The notes: generated from the letters alone by a model not told the origin. A DNA stretch of 64,000 nucleotides from Ostrinia nubilalis (GCF_963855985.1 NC_087119.1:6240001-6304000); one strand, 5' to 3'; counted from the stretch's first letter, positions 1 through 11,639 are shown. Numbers and translations are program-made.

Positions 1-627
1 ATATTGGGAATCCTCTAAGTTTACATTACGTAGAACAGATTTAGAGCAGTAACTGGACAGAACATGTTTTTATTTTCAACGAGGAAGCTCTTTCCCTTCA
101 TCACACCTGGCGGAAACTGATGATTAGGCTGAAGGTGGAAGGGAACTTCAACTACTAAGGAACTATTATGGCTTCCTACCTCCTAATGTTTTTTTGTATT
201 ATTATGAATGTTCAGGAAACGGCACAGTTTTTAAAATGGTTTTGGACCTATGGAAGTTCTTTTTTTTACTTAAACTTTTAAGTTGAAAATTTGATAGTGT
301 TCTGATAAAAGCATAATTTTAATGTTTCTAGCAAAACTTTTGTATCTTGAATCAAAGATAGGAAGGTGATTATTTTTTTCAAACATCTGCAATTAATAAC
401 AAATCTGTCGAAAAAAAGAAATCTGAAAAAAGTCAACCCAAAAAAATGATAAAAATGTTTAAAGCCTACTAGGTCACAAAATATGAAAATATCACAAAAT
501 TAACTCTATCTCCTAAACGATGCACAATCGTATTACATACATGGGGGTGATTTAGGTACACCTCGATGTAAGGAATCTAAATTTTTCTTTTAGACCTCAC
601 TGTTTTGGCCACCCTGTATTAACCGGC
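1..627. other. Gene-free left end
   Basis: I see no credible open frame or RNA gene here. The stretch is AT-rich with A/T runs. It ends near 600-618 with ACCCTGTAT, which resembles the terminus of the CAGGGTGG inverted-repeat elements common in insects (compare 56154-56844), so 480-620 may be an eroded element end. Confidence 0.4.
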
Positions 628-635
628 AGACAGTG

Positions 636-810
636 GTGACTGAGTTTGTTGCGGCGCTTCTTCTCAGCACTTGCCAAATGTTGGTCTCGAAGCGCTGGTA
701 GGGTAAAAAGATTATGAGACATGTAGAGGCTCCTTAAGAGCAAAATGACGATTTGTAAGAACTATTTATTAGTCTAAACAAATAAAGAAATTTTGACTTT
801 TGACTTTGAC
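636..810 (+). mobile_element. 3' end of a LINE with TTGACTT-type tail
   Basis: The segment contains 'cagcacttgccaaatgttgg', which recurs in reverse complement near 14966. It ends with AATAAAGAAATTTTGACTT followed by more TTTGACT repeats. Shared sequence plus the short tandem tail mark the 3' untranslated end of a non-LTR retrotransposon, probably Jockey- or CR1-like. Nothing coding remains, so the copy is 5'-truncated. The clade is inferred from the tail type only. Confidence 0.6.
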
Positions 811-1225
811 TGTCATATCTAATAGTCTCTCTCTGTCAATAAAAGGCAATTAATTAAATTGAGAATCTTTTTAAGATAGAATAAATTCATTAACACCAGT
901 TAAACTATTTCCTATAAATTATTTACTTACTTGTTTACCTTCTAAAATGTCCATGACTACTTTCATTGTTTACAAATTAACACATAACAAAGACATTTTG
1001 ATGTCTATCTATTGTCCTATTAAATAAATAAATGACTACAATAGACTTTTATTTATTTATTAGGACAATCAACAAGACGTTACATATACTAAAACAATCT
1101 TCACAGCGTTTTTTGAACCTAATCTAAGTGCTACCTTCTACCTTATTTGCCAATGGTGGATTTTTAAACAGTGTCAGCACAAAAAAATAGTTTCATAAGT
1201 GAGTATTATGTTGGTGTAATAGCAT

Positions 1226-1761
1226 AGACAAAAGTGCTATGACGAACCTGGATAAGATCTGGAAGAACAGAGGTATTCGTCGTACAACTAAGATACTATT
1301 ACTACTATTAGTCCGAGCCCTGGTGTTCTCCATATTTATATACGGTGCCGAAACTTGGAGCCTGAGAAGCCGCGATAGCAGTAAGATCGATGCGTTTGAG
1401 ATGTGGTATTGGCGGAAATTACTCCGCATACCCTGGACTGCCATGCGAACCAACGAGTCCATATTAAAAGAGCTCAACATCACCACGCGGCTCTCCACTA
1501 TATGCCTAAAGCGTACCCTCTGTTTCTTTGGACACATTATGCGGTCTCCAAGGCATTGTCTGGAGAAACAAATTATCTTGGGGCAAATGGAAGGCAGACG
1601 CGCTCGGGGCAGGGCACCGACGAGATGGTCAGACGCGGTGAGGAGGACGGTGGGCGGGAGTTTGCATCGTGCGGTCCACACAGCTTATGACCGCAGTCTG
1701 TGGAGGAACACTGTCTGTGGTCGCGATCCTCATCAGTGAGGGAACGAGGAAGAAGAAGAAG
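1226..1761 (+). mobile_element. 5'-truncated LINE insertion with 8-bp target duplication
   Basis: The insert is bounded by AATAGCAT at 1218-1225 and again at 1762-1769, a target-site duplication. It ends with an (AGA)n microsatellite tail, as expected for a LINE 3' end, and carries the end of a reverse-transcriptase ORF. Only about 0.5 kb remains, typical of incomplete reverse transcription. Confidence 0.8.
1239..1739 (+). pseudogene. Non-LTR reverse transcriptase, C-terminal fragment
   Basis: This 166-residue frame is the region downstream of the polymerase fingers and palm in a LINE ORF2 protein. Recognisable blocks are YGAETWSL (about residue 36), DAFEMWYWRKLLRIPW, FFGHIMR and RARGRAPTRWSDAVRR, in the order seen in insect LINE polymerases. 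Endonuclease and catalytic domains are missing, so it cannot act on its own. The stop is followed at once by the (AGA)n tail. The first methionine is arbitrary because the 5' end is a truncation point. Assignment to the LINE class is firm; the clade is not. Confidence 0.85.
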
Positions 1762-2047
1762 AATAGCATTTCGCCAGCGGCCCGATGCGAAGCTACTTAG
1801 GACTCTAATGTGGATTAAGATGACTCTAGGCACATTTAAATCTAGTACTTGAATCGATGAAAAGGAGAGAGTTCTGGGTTCATTGTCCCATATACACACA
1901 CTCTCAACTTTTTCAGGCCATTTCAATAGGCATTATCTTACTCTCTCTGCTGTGGACGAAAATGTATTTCTCTCTCTTTCAAGGGACAGGGAGGGGGGGA
2001 GTTTTTCCGCCGCGTTGACGAGGCTGTGTGCAACCTGCATTTTAAAG

Positions 2048-2075
2048 CTCCTCGTGATTCATAGAAGCCTGGTAC
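2048..2075 (+). promoter_or_regulatory. Core motif copy (CTCCTC...CATAG...CCTGGTAC)
   Basis: First copy of the window-wide motif. It reads CTCCTCGTG, then TTCATAG, then AGCCTGGTAC, matching the consensus CCTCYTC / GTTTATG / CCTGGTAC with usual spacing. No X-box lies within 60 bp upstream. The motif is seen; calling it regulatory is inference from recurrence and conservation. Confidence 0.5.
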
Positions 2076-2954
2076 CTACTCTAAAATGTTAGACAAATAG
2101 TTTCAAATAGAATTTTTTTTTAGTTTTAGCGTTTAAAAAAAACTATTAAAAAAAACTTATGTTTATGGTAGCGTCATTTCCATTAACCTTAATTAGGCAA
2201 AATTAATACTTGAATTTAATGTCATAACGCGTAGGTTTGGAACAACAGATTTAAACTAGGTAACAACTAACAATAAAATAAACCAAAATTTTAGTTCACA
2301 AAATAAAAAGTTAACGCGACGCTTTATCCAACTAAGGTGAAATGATCCCCCACCCCTTTGCCAATGTCTAGTGACGTCACGTTATTGTGCACGCAGATTT
2401 CAACAGGCAATTTTAGTCTTTGCTCCAATGATTTAAGAACTTCTATGTTAGTATTCATACTATTTGTATTTTTAATTGAGTATAAATCTCAGAAATGTAA
2501 ATTCATGTTGTCTACGGATTCGCACACGAGATTTCAACCAAGATCTTCGTATTTCATACCAAAATTATAACAGATTCTATAAAATTCTAATTATTATATT
2601 AATATTTAGGACTCGTTTTTACGATTCAGTGATGTTTAAACTTTCGACCCTCTTAAGGTTCTTATTTATTTTATTTAATAGGCATAATTATACAGAAACC
2701 TTCTTGACAACATTTGTTAACTTAATCAAATCACCACGTCATGAATTCTAAAGAATTACTTATATGTACTACAATAGGGGTACAGTTAAATAAAGAACTA
2801 ATACGAATCTAAATAATTGTATCTTGACAAATAAAAAAAGTAAACTCTTGGCGTACATATTATAACTAACTGCCCATTGAATGTGCCAGTACTGAGTCTT
2901 TCGCTATACAAATTCTAGTTATGTCGATAAAACTGCCTGGTTCTGAGCCCTGCC

Positions 2955-3008
2955 GCACCAGGCGAGCATAAACCCGCGGAGGTAGACAAGAACTGTAACC
3001 ATGGTTAC
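2955..3008 (-). promoter_or_regulatory. Composite X-box plus core motif, minus strand
   Basis: Reading the minus strand, a perfect 14-bp palindrome GTAACCATGGTTAC (2995-3008) is followed 12 bp later by CCTCCGCGGGTTTATG and CTCGCCTGGTGC (2955-2982). The palindrome is one base from the RFX X-box consensus GTNRCC-N(0-3)-RGYAAC. The order X-box then core is the same in other families at 14.6, 15.3, 25.1, 40.6 and 58.1 kb. Function is unproven. Confidence 0.55.
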
Positions 3009-3229
3009 ACGAATGTTTTCATGTACAGCCTATCAAAAAATATTGTTTCCACGCTCACCCCTTGCAACACGGTTTAAAATCCACCACATCTACGTAGCGT
3101 CCTAATGGGATGGTTGTTCGTTCGTTCACAGACAGTGTTGGTGTTGACCAACGATGTTGTGCATGTATACAGTTTTCCGCCGCACACATTGCTGTTCCTT
3201 CAATGTGGTTGTACGCTCGTAAAGCTCTC

Positions 3230-4205
3230 TCACTCGCTCTCATAAGGTCCGTATGAGGGCAGGTGAGAGCGCGAATTCAACCCCCTCGCACCCCGTAAGC
3301 TTTCCCGGTCTGTCTAGACATCTAGGCTACGATATCTTTTCGCTATGGAAGCCTGGTACTAATACCGTCACTGGAGATTGAACTTTAAGCTGACTACTTT
3401 AGAGCTTCTTTTAGAATAATCTATAGTTTATTTTCACTGATTGCGTAATACACCCTTAAAATATAGTTCACGAATACACTACACATTTAGGTTATACTGT
3501 GTCTTTGAATTGATGTAGCCTGGTACTATTAAAAGTAGTTGAAGATTGAACATTGTTCATAATAAATTCTTCTAAAGATTATTAACTTTAAACCTGTGTT
3601 GTGGTCATTTGTCACTGTGGTCATTAGAAGTAGATCTAAAGAGAAGTGACCAAAATCCTATTTCGTATCAAGAAATCTTGAGGCAGCCAGATTTCTTTAA
3701 ATATACTTTTGGCTTAATTACTTACTGACCTGCACACCCTGTCCTTTTAGTGTTCTTACTAGCGAGTAACTTTAAGGTGACTTTTTTCAGAGCACAGCAC
3801 ATCAGACTACAATTTTTTGTTGTAAATTCGCTCTTATCACATCTGTATAAAGACCTGACAGTGTTTACTTTCACGCGCTGTCGTCTTTACTGTGTATTTA
3901 ATAGCTGGAACAATTTGTTTAAATAAATAGTTATATTATAAATCACGAATTAAATATTGGTACCAGGAATACATGAAAGTTAAACAGGTCGGAATCTCGT
4001 CTCTGTTAGAGCGAGTGAGAGCGTGACTTTTCCCTCGCACTTAGTGAGTTTTCCCGGTCTGTCTAGCTAGACCAATATAACTGGAAAATGTAGTAGGTGC
4101 ACATCTAGCTACGATACGTTTGGCCCGTGAAAGCCTGGTACTTTATCATATATTTGGAGATTGAACTTTATGACGACGAGATTAAAGTTCTTATTTGAAT
4201 AACCA
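3230..4205 (+). repeat. Diverged duplicate units carrying core motifs
   Basis: Segments 3230-3420 and 4000-4205 align: both have a 'gtgagagcg' stretch, 'ttttcccggtctgtctag' or close to it, 'ctacgata', AAGCCTGGTAC (octamers at 3352 and 4134) and then 'ggagattgaacttta'. A partial third copy is at 3500-3560 (octamer 3519). A minus-strand core with GTACCAGG at 3960 lies between. The octamer is identical in all copies although flanks have drifted. Confidence 0.6.
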
Positions 4206-4571
4206 GCGTCATTATGGAGTGATACATTTTTCAAACTTTGCTTATAAGTCAATGAATGTTGTAGAAGAGTAGATGGTGCTGGTTTATAGAACGTTACTGG
4301 TTTGGTACTTTGCCTTCTAAAATCTTAATCAGTAATATGAAGCAGAACTGACCCACAGACTCTTTAAAGCCCAGCTTTAACTTTTATTTGGACCCTAATA
4401 ATTTTTAGTCTGTTGTTTTTTAAAACATACGAGGTATAGAGAAATGGAAACATGTTTCGCGATGCAGTTGATTATGCATTCTACAGCAAAATCATTTTTT
4501 GTATGATAAAAACCTAATTACTTATGTGAGATATAAAAAAATAAAACCGTAGCCTAAGTACCAGTATTTTA

Positions 4572-5139
4572 AGTGCCTTTTTCCTGTAATGCGGATTTCA
4601 ACACGCGTGCGGATTTAATCCGGATGCGGGCTACAGGCATGTGGAACGCGGATTGGCTGCGGGCACACATACGACATTTTTGTCCTGCGAGCAACCAGCA
4701 GCGTGATTTTACACGCACGCGGACCTGATCCTCCGTGCTTGAGGATTCCGGGTGAAGCTCGCCCGACCTTCGGTCTGATCATCACTTATCCATCAATAAA
4801 AAACAAGATCCGCAGTTCCGCACGCGTGCTAAAATATTTTATGCAGTATAGGTTAGTGTCCGTGACTCCCACTCGGCATGGGGCACACTGAAAACCAGCG
4901 TCATGGCCTTCGTCACCGGGGGCCACGGCATGCTGAGTGGGGTCCCATTGCGATGGGCATCGCTGTGCGACAGGGTGGCACTGCTCAGTTTACTTTCTCT
5001 TCCATTGTATGTTTTATGTTTCACCTCTGTCTTATTTGCTTTTTTTTTATTTACCTCTTTTGTCTTTTGTATGTCCATGGCAATACTCGAAATGATTCTT
5101 TCTTTCTTTCTAAAATCCGCATCACAGGAAAAAGACACT
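4572..5139. mobile_element. Non-autonomous DNA element with GC-rich interior
   Basis: The ends are inverted: left AGTGCCTTTTTCCTGTAATG, right the complement of AGTGTCTTTTTCCTGTGATG. Subterminal GCGGAT repeats and a GC-rich body are seen in the left part. The same right terminus recurs at 50580-50602, so this is a family. No transposase is visible; the hydrophobic open frame at 4903-5178 has no recognisable domain and runs into the terminal repeat. I could not fix a target duplication. Confidence 0.65.
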
Positions 5140-5780
5140 AAATATATAAGCCAAAAGTTCAGTAGAGTAATAAAATAGGCAGAGCACGCACATGCATTGG
5201 TAGGCTGGGTTGGTGAAGTAGGGACGTCTTGGAAATTGGGTTACCCAAAGGGACCGAAACTCATAAATTATGTCGTGCCCGGCCTCCGGGTAGGACCCGG
5301 GGGCGGAGCTTGTAGACCTTAATGTTTTGATAACCAATGAGGGGTTGGGTTTTTCCCAAAATAGTGTTGCATTTTGTCTAATGATTTATTTCTATTGCCC
5401 GCTTTCTATTGGCTGGCGAAAGGTCGTTAGATCTATTGTGGGACATAATACGCAGGGGAAATGTGACACACTGCTCTGTTTTATTATTTACAATTGAAAT
5501 AAAGCTTACAATTGGCGACAATAACCCCACAGTCACTGTTTCGGACAATAGAGACCCGTTTCTGTCCCTGCCGACCATTGGACTATTGTGTTAACAAAAG
5601 GTTTTGTATTTAACATGGGGGACCCGTCAATGAGTCAGCAGTAAACAGAATAAGTCAAGCCGACTTATTCTGTTTTTACAAACTTATATTAGACTAAAGT
5701 TTATTATAATTATGGTGCCTAAATTCCGCCATTTTGATTTTTTTTAACTTTTAGCCAGTGTCACTCTCACGATTAAGACG
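5140..5780. other. Gene-free; one short perfect hairpin
   Basis: No supported gene. At 5643-5675 there is a perfect hairpin: AACAGAATAAGTC, five-base loop, then its exact complement followed by T residues. It resembles a small inverted repeat rather than a coding signal. Confidence 0.4.
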
Positions 5781-5789
5781 AATCTAACG

Positions 5790-5885
5790 ACACCACTCAC
5801 GCTAAAATCGGTCAAGCCGTTTACATACCCACATACATACATACACTCGAAAAACATAACCCTCCTTCTGGCGCAGTCGGGTAAA
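5790..5885 (-). repeat. Lepidopteran-type dispersed repeat with (CATA)n
   Basis: Contains, on the minus strand, 'gcgccagaaggagggttatg' then 'tttttcgagtgtatgtatg', with 'tcggtcaagccgttt' on the plus strand at the far end. The first part recurs at 53352-53400. It looks like the end of a transposon family; no coding sequence is present. Confidence 0.55.
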
Positions 5886-6046
5886 TACTAGTAAAATAAT
5901 AAGATCATTTGTTACGGATCTTGCTATGTAAACTAGACATGAAAATTCAGAGTTAACGGTAAGAAGAACCTTATAAATTACAATAGTTACAACTGTAGTT
6001 AAAACGATAAATCAAAATAATCATAAACTTAGACTAGTCTATTAAA

Positions 6047-6085
6047 AAAGATCGCCTTACCCAGTTGGTGGGTAAGGCGATCTTT
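6047..6085. repeat. Perfect 17-bp hairpin
   Basis: AAAGATCGCCTTACCCA at 6047-6063 is followed by a five-base loop and its exact reverse complement at 6069-6085. The stem is flanked by AT-rich sequence with no obvious terminal repeats. It could be a tiny foldback element or a structured RNA; nothing else supports either. Confidence 0.5.
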
Positions 6086-6221
6086 GTTAGAGAGACTATT
6101 TCAAGAAACACTTTAAAATCCCTGGTAAACACAAAACTAAACCTGGGTGTAGATGCGAATAATATCTAGTTTTACAGATACTGTATTCCGTCCACATGGT
6201 GTCTGCCCGGTTTGCGAAGTA

Positions 6222-6249
6222 TCTCCTTAGATATTTGCTTCCCTGGTAC
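6222..6249 (+). promoter_or_regulatory. Core motif copy
   Basis: Reads CTCCTTAGATATTTG and then CTTCCCTGGTACC, the standard order and spacing of the window-wide motif. No X-box match lies near it. Confidence 0.45.
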
Positions 6250-6451
6250 CTGTAAGTTTACATTTAAGTGTAGGATGACCGGTTAAGGTTTACATGTCTT
6301 GTTTTCAATAATATAGATAAATAGATAATTATTTTCGCAAAAGGTGCATGCATTAACATTTCAGGTGAGGCGGCTAAATAAAGCTATGCCGTGGATCTGA
6401 TTAAAAATGTTTCGGTATTTCAAAGTCAAAATGATAGATAGCTTATAATTA

Positions 6452-6672
6452 ACTAGCTTTACGCCCGCGGCTTCGCCCGCATGGAATTTTGTCTGTCACA
6501 GAAAAACTTTATCGCGCGCATCCCTGTTTCAAAAACCGGGATAAAAACTATCCTATGTCCTTACCCGGGACTCAAACTATCTCTATGCCAAATTACATCA
6601 AAATTGGTTCAGTGGTTTAGACGTGAAAGCAAGACAGACAGACAGAGTTACTTTCGCATTTATAATATTAGT
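6452..6672 (-). mobile_element. Helitron-like/Lep1-type repeat with (GTCT)n
   Basis: On the minus strand it starts with CTAATATTATAAATGCGAAA, runs through (GTCT)n, and ends with CGCGG-GCGAAG-CCGCG as a hairpin followed by GGCGTAAAGCTAG. A 3' hairpin next to CTAG is the terminal arrangement of Helitrons, and related repeats are abundant in Lepidoptera. A full copy in the other orientation is at 22777-23021. The short open frame across it is a by-product of the conserved repeat, not a gene. Confidence 0.6.
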
Positions 6673-7322
6673 AGGTATAGATAAAATAACCATTTTTTTT
6701 CAATTTTGCTTGCTACAATTTACATTTAGCGGCTTCTGTCTGCACTAAGCTGTTTATACATATTTACCTACCTATTATTTCTTTTAGGACAAAAGGTGCG
6801 TAAATTAATATTTTTTCAAGGTTACAAATTAATAAATTATACTCGTATGCACATTGTTCCTAATATTAAAATAGTATGTATTTAAGATAAGTCTTAAAAT
6901 ATTGTTATATTTAGGTAACCGTACTCTCTTTTTACATAATTTAATACTTATTTACTTGTTTACCCGTGGCACAGTACCTAAGTAACCTGTTCAATCTTAA
7001 AATTACTTTTATGGCAGTAGTTCATAATAATTCTTATTATTTCTAGAAGGGTTCACTTTTAACTCTAGCTTAAAGTACGCGTATCAAAATAGTGAAAATA
7101 AATGTGCTATGCTACGTGGATGCATCTGTTTTTAGGTGCAAGTGAAATAGATTGCAAGGTCAGTCATGCTGTCCCTTTCTTTCCTAGGGACAAACCTACC
7201 CCGAACTGATTGCAATGTGTGCCAGTCTGAATTCCAATGTGTGGGTGCTATCGATTTCAGGCATTTACCTATAAGTACTTCCTTGTGACCCATCATATGT
7301 AGTGCACTTCGTCACAGGTTAG

Positions 7323-7350
7323 CTCTTGTCGAGTCATGAGTGCCTGGTAC
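7323..7350 (+). promoter_or_regulatory. Core motif copy
   Basis: CTCTTGTCGAGTCATG is followed by AGTGCCTGGTAC. The CTCYT, central ATG and terminal octamer are all in place. The next 270 bp downstream share nothing clear with other copies. Confidence 0.45.
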
Positions 7351-8074
7351 TTCGTTGCAAAAACCGCCTGTTGCAGTTTAGATGCGGTGGAGGGGTGCAA
7401 CGAATTGGGTGCAATGCATGCGAATTGCGTTAAGATCTAGCTAAAAAGCGTTGAAAATATTGGAAAAAAAATTGAGAAGTATTTTTTATTTGATGAGGTG
7501 GATTAAAGTGCAAATTATTTATTTAATATTATATTTTATTAATTTAAAAAATGCTTCATTGCTGATAAATGTGTCAAGGCCATAGTGCAAGTGGGATAGT
7601 CTTGTTCGCTCTCTCTTTTCAACATTATGCATGTACAAACAAGTGGCAATATGCGCATTCTTCGATGTGTGCAGTTGGTCAGGGGTAGAAATCTAAGAAA
7701 GCTTCTTCTTACTCATGGAAACCTAATACATAAGAAGCAGAATGCATTTAATATTGCTTGATATGTATGGTCTATGTCTAACACTATATCCAAATAATGG
7801 CAAAAAAAACTTATTTTCATCGTGAGTGGCCTTAGCTTCTAAATTACTTCTCTACAATAACTGCTTGTGCATGAAGAAAATCCATAATTTTTCTTAACGG
7901 ACTAAGATATTAGAGATAATAATGAGATACATATTATTTTTTAGCTTAACGTATAACTGTGATGATTTATTTTCTCTAAAATAAGTACCACTTAAATAAT
8001 AATTTAGTCACTTAAGCATTCAACATTTACTTAACTAAATAAATCAAGTATTGCGTTGACGATCAACCGAGTCA

Positions 8075-8380
8075 GTCGAGGCAAATGATTTTCTGATTAA
8101 AGATAAGCAATATTATGTTCAAAACAATATTGCAGTAAGAAATGGCAGTAGGCCCACCGGCTCTATCAACAGACTCAGCCCACTGGGTCAGAGCTTCAAC
8201 TGTAGTTGTAGGGGGTGGAGGTGCAGGGGCGATATTGACCGGCATATATGCATCTCGTTTAGTTTTAGTGATTTCAGGAGGTCTATAAGTGGTACTCTTC
8301 TTTGAGTGGCTTCGTTGTTGGAATACCTCTTCGAATTTATGTCCTCCTGGTATTTTCGCTCCATAAATAATGAAAACTAT
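8075..8380 (-). other. Unassigned open frame without a start codon
   Basis: The minus strand is open for 102 codons between stops. It reads IPGGHKFEEVFQQRSHSKK near its beginning and has a proline-threonine segment (APAPPPPTTT) later. No known domain is recognised and there is no upstream ATG or clear splice acceptor. Its first codons coincide with a core motif copy (8325-8353, + strand). It may be a decayed exon or chance; I lean to chance. Confidence 0.15.
8325..8353 (+). promoter_or_regulatory. Core motif copy ending CCTGGTAT
   Basis: CCTCTTCGAATTTATG followed by TCCTCCTGGTAT closely fits the consensus, differing only in the last base of the octamer. It is one of the best matches to the central TTTATG block. 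Confidence 0.5.
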
Positions 8381-9004
8381 CTATACAATGTTGCGCTGAA
8401 TATGTATGGGAATTGTGAATGCATATCGTGAATGGTATAAAGAACTCATGTTTAATTTCAGTACAATTTCGTTATACGATATTCTCGATATCGAGTGTTA
8501 ACAGAATCCCAATCTACATACATTTTTAAATCTAAAATACCTATTGTGATTATTTTCTATGGTACAAAAAAAAATATGAAAATGGAAATGATTTTAACTA
8601 GAGATGAAACGGATATCCGGTAACTATCCGGTAGGCCGGATATCCGGCCAAAATTTACTATCCGGCCGGATACCGGATAGTAACTCACTATCCGGCCGGA
8701 TACCGGATATTAAAAAACTACGACAATTTCCTATTAATAAAATGAAATACATTAAATCTTTGAGGTAAACATCAATAAAATGGCTTATTATAATGACGGC
8801 TTTTATTTAAAGTCCAAAAAGTTAGAAAAAGCCCTATTAAGGCCTTTAAAAAAACTAATTTCTTTTTCTGGGCTATTCACTCTATGACGAATACATAAAT
8901 AGTAAATATCTGTTAAGTCGAAATATTGCCAAACAAATTTTTTTTCACTGATGGTCTGATGTCATCATGATGCAGTTCAGTCAGATTATGCAGCAAGTAA
9001 ACTA

Positions 9005-9550
9005 CACTCGCGATCAAAAGTATGGAATCACTTACATGAAGTTGTTTCCACGCGATCTTGTGTACTAACGAATTTGTTAGTAATAAAAAAAGTCACACCA
9101 TTTTAAAGATTAAACTTTTATCTTTAAATACCAAATTCATTTAAATCAGACCAGTATTTAAAAAGATATCCCGGCTGATGTGAAGAAGTAACGAAAAAGA
9201 CATGTATCAACTGTTTGATACGTCGCGATTGCGGCCTATTTACCCCCTATAAAAGCACGTGTTTGCGGATTTTTGCTTTCACAAGTTGATCCATACACAT
9301 CTCCGCTTTTTTTGACACTTTACCTGGGATTCTACACCTTCAGAAGCAGCCCAAATCGTTGCACTATTGCATGAAGGGCTCAGCCAGCGGGCTGTCGCAC
9401 GTCAGCTCCACATAGCTGTTAGCAAGTGGATAGTTTGTCTAAGATATAAGCAATAGAATTTGACTCCAAAAAGGCCTGCCACATGCTCGAAACTGACGGC
9501 AGGTCATAAGCACGCTTTCAATTAGCTCGCCATACTTTTGCTCGCGAGTG
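9005..9550 (+). mobile_element. Tc1/mariner deletion derivative nested in the hAT element
   Basis: Terminal repeats CACTCGCGATCAAAAGTATG and the complement of CACTCGCGAGCAAAAGTATG are flanked by TA on both sides (9003-9004, 9551-9552), the Tc1/mariner target. The body keeps a scrap of transposase but has lost the catalytic domain. Confidence 0.85.
9340..9429 (+). pseudogene. Tc1 transposase HTH fragment
   Basis: One frame reads SEAAQIVALLHEGLSQRAVA, then RQLHIAVSK, the N-terminal helix-turn-helix of Tc1-family transposases (AQIV..L..G.S...VA..L). The frame soon meets a stop, and no DD(E/D) catalytic core exists in the 546-bp element, so it is a relic. Confidence 0.7.
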
Positions 9551-10119
9551 TAATTTAATTTTCGCTATTCAATCACACACTCACGATGGCAACCGAAATT
9601 GTCCGAATTGATCTGCCCCCTAGACAAGTGGCAAAATATGACTTTCTATTCGGACTGATTCGATTTTCGAAAAGTGTGACTAGTCTAGTCTACTAATAGA
9701 CCCACTGATCGCGTTCGAAGCACCTGTGCGGCGCTAAACTTGTCACGACATGCAACGAGACAATGGGCCAACTATCCGGCCGCCGGATATCCGGCTATCC
9801 GGCCTAGCAGCTGGCCGGATATCTGGTATCCGGTATCCGGCCAAACCACTATCCGTTTCATCTCTAATTTTAACATAGAAAATAGCTTCAGCACAGCACA
9901 AATAAACTAAAATAGGGTACAATTCTACTGAGAAATAAAATCAAAGACTTAAGAGTAAACTGTTTGTTATGCATTAAAAATATATCTACCTGTGTGCTTG
10001 CAGCAAAGCTCGTTGGAGTGAAAAGTGAGAGCACTATGTTCAACTATCGTTTCATCTCACATGACCTAGATCTAGATTCTTGTCTGTGTGTGCATTTCCC
10101 GAGTTTAGGTTTCAGACAT

Positions 10120-10147
10120 CTCTTTGTGCTTTCTGGACGCCTGGTAC
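10120..10147 (+). promoter_or_regulatory. Core motif copy
   Basis: CTCTTTGTGCTTTCTG followed by GACGCCTGGTACC. The octamer is exact; the central block is less well kept than elsewhere. Confidence 0.4.
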
Positions 10148-10425
10148 CTTTACTAAATCAAGTGTATCGTATGCAGGTGCTTAAAATGCACTGAATACCT
10201 TAAAATTTAATAAATGCAAAAGAAAACATTTTTGTTCTAAAAAAATATAAAAGATCAAAATATTTTATAAATGACAATTTAGTTTTGTTTCCTTTAAAAT
10301 TATTAGATGGCTCCAAAAAAAAACTAAAATTGTCTTGCACTCGGTTGCAATGTGTATTCCCCAGGACGATCAAGATTCTAGTCACTCTTGAGACGTTCAG
10401 AGAGAGTGTCTTACAAAATTTCGCC

Positions 10426-10633
10426 ATACCAGGCACGCATAATATTAACAGAGGTAGTATATGACGGTCTGAATACGAATATACGAGCACAATACGAGTA
10501 TACAAGCAGAGCCTGGCTCGATGCATGTTGGCGCAAGCCTTCATTGGTGTGTGAATTTCCACGAACTGGCAGCGGGTGTTGTGTTGTGTGACGTCATAGA
10601 TGAAACTTCCTAGTAGAATATGTGCTCCTGGTT
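10426..10633. promoter_or_regulatory. Pair of core motif copies in opposite orientation
   Basis: On the minus strand, 10454 to 10426 reads CCTCTGTTAATATTATG, CGTGCCTGGTAT. On the plus strand, 10606-10633 reads CTTCCTAGTAGAATATG, TGCTCCTGGTTC. They are divergent, as in the B-family units, and a CRE-like GTGACGTCAT (10589-10598) lies just upstream of the plus copy. Confidence 0.4.
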
Positions 10634-11231
10634 CTGATCCAGCATCATAAGAAATGTCTAAGGCTATTGGAGACGTTTCAAGATGTTACATAACTACCTA
10701 GAGTTTTTTAAAATGTCCAACTATAATTTAGAAAATAAAAAAAAAATTTTTTCTTAAATAATTCGGTAATAATTACGAGCCGATAAGAATACATCGTGAA
10801 ATTAAAAATATCTTGTTAATTTCTAATATTGAAGTTATTCTTTGACCATTTATTTACATTTTACGTATTGCACGAAATAATAGTGCATGCTATTGCTCAT
10901 ATAGGGGAAGAGGTACAATGGCAATTTTGTATAAAATCAATTGCTTATAATGCATGCATTTCAGCAGTTTCAAATAGTAATTAATTTTATTTTTTCTAAT
11001 GAACTAATTATATTTCAGCCAGCAAAATTAAATATTCGTGGCAATGAATGCATAGTAAAAAAAATAATTTAAACATTTAATTTATGAATTTCAAAAATAA
11101 TAAAGTTATTACATAATTGTATTTGTTAGTCGTAATGAAATGATTATTAAAATTCTATTCGGAGGAACATTTTCTGGGGATTAGGCTTCGTCCATTATAA
11201 TGAAGCTGCATATTATTATGGTCAGAGTGAA

Positions 11232-11260
11232 GTACCAGGAGTTCAGGAATCCATAGAAGT
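11232..11260 (-). promoter_or_regulatory. Core motif copy, minus strand
   Basis: The minus strand reads CTTCTATGGATTCCTGAAC followed by TCCTGGTAC. The octamer complement GTACCAGG at 11232-11239 is exact. Confidence 0.4.
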
Positions 11261-11639
11261 TGTACGAGTATATCAATAGGTGTCTGGCCGAAGCTTGGCT
11301 GCATTTTGGGGTGTGCTTCGTTCGTTTCGTACTTATATGGATTTGATGCAACCATCCCTTTTGCTCCTATGAATGGACCTTCCTCAGGTCTGTGATATCT
11401 TTTCACTCTTTTAATAGTTAGGTATGAAAATACCATTTTGGTACCATGTTTCTGAGCAAATAAATGATTTATTTATTTATTTATAGATTATAAATGATCG
11501 AGTATGTTCCAAGGAACGACTTTATAGCACAAGATAACCTGTTTGTGTTGGAGATAGAAATTATCTTAGACAAAATTCAAATCACATAGATTTATTTTAT
11601 TTTGAGAAATTATGAATAAATATGATTTTTGTGAACAGT

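Larger units (their letters stand above)
8599..9866. mobile_element. Non-autonomous hAT element with TATCCGG subterminal repeats
   Basis: Ends are TAGAGATGAAACGGATA and its inverted partner, and the 8-bp target duplication ATTTTAAC lies at 8591-8598 and 9867-9874, as expected of hAT elements. Many copies of TATCCGG and CCGGATA crowd both ends, likely transposase-binding sites. No hAT transposase remains. A Tc1-type element sits inside (9005-9550), so the hAT insertion is the older of the two. Confidence 0.88.

Noticed and set aside
1193..1926. Minus-strand open frames opposite the LINE fragment
   Set aside because: Shadows of the plus-strand reverse-transcriptase frame, which has family motifs.
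4903..5178. Small hydrophobic protein with several membrane-like segments
   Set aside because: The frame is driven by T-rich DNA inside a MITE and crosses its terminal inverted repeat.
11456..11490. TTTATTTATTTA tract as a regulatory element
   Set aside because: Simple low-complexity sequence, common in this AT-rich DNA.
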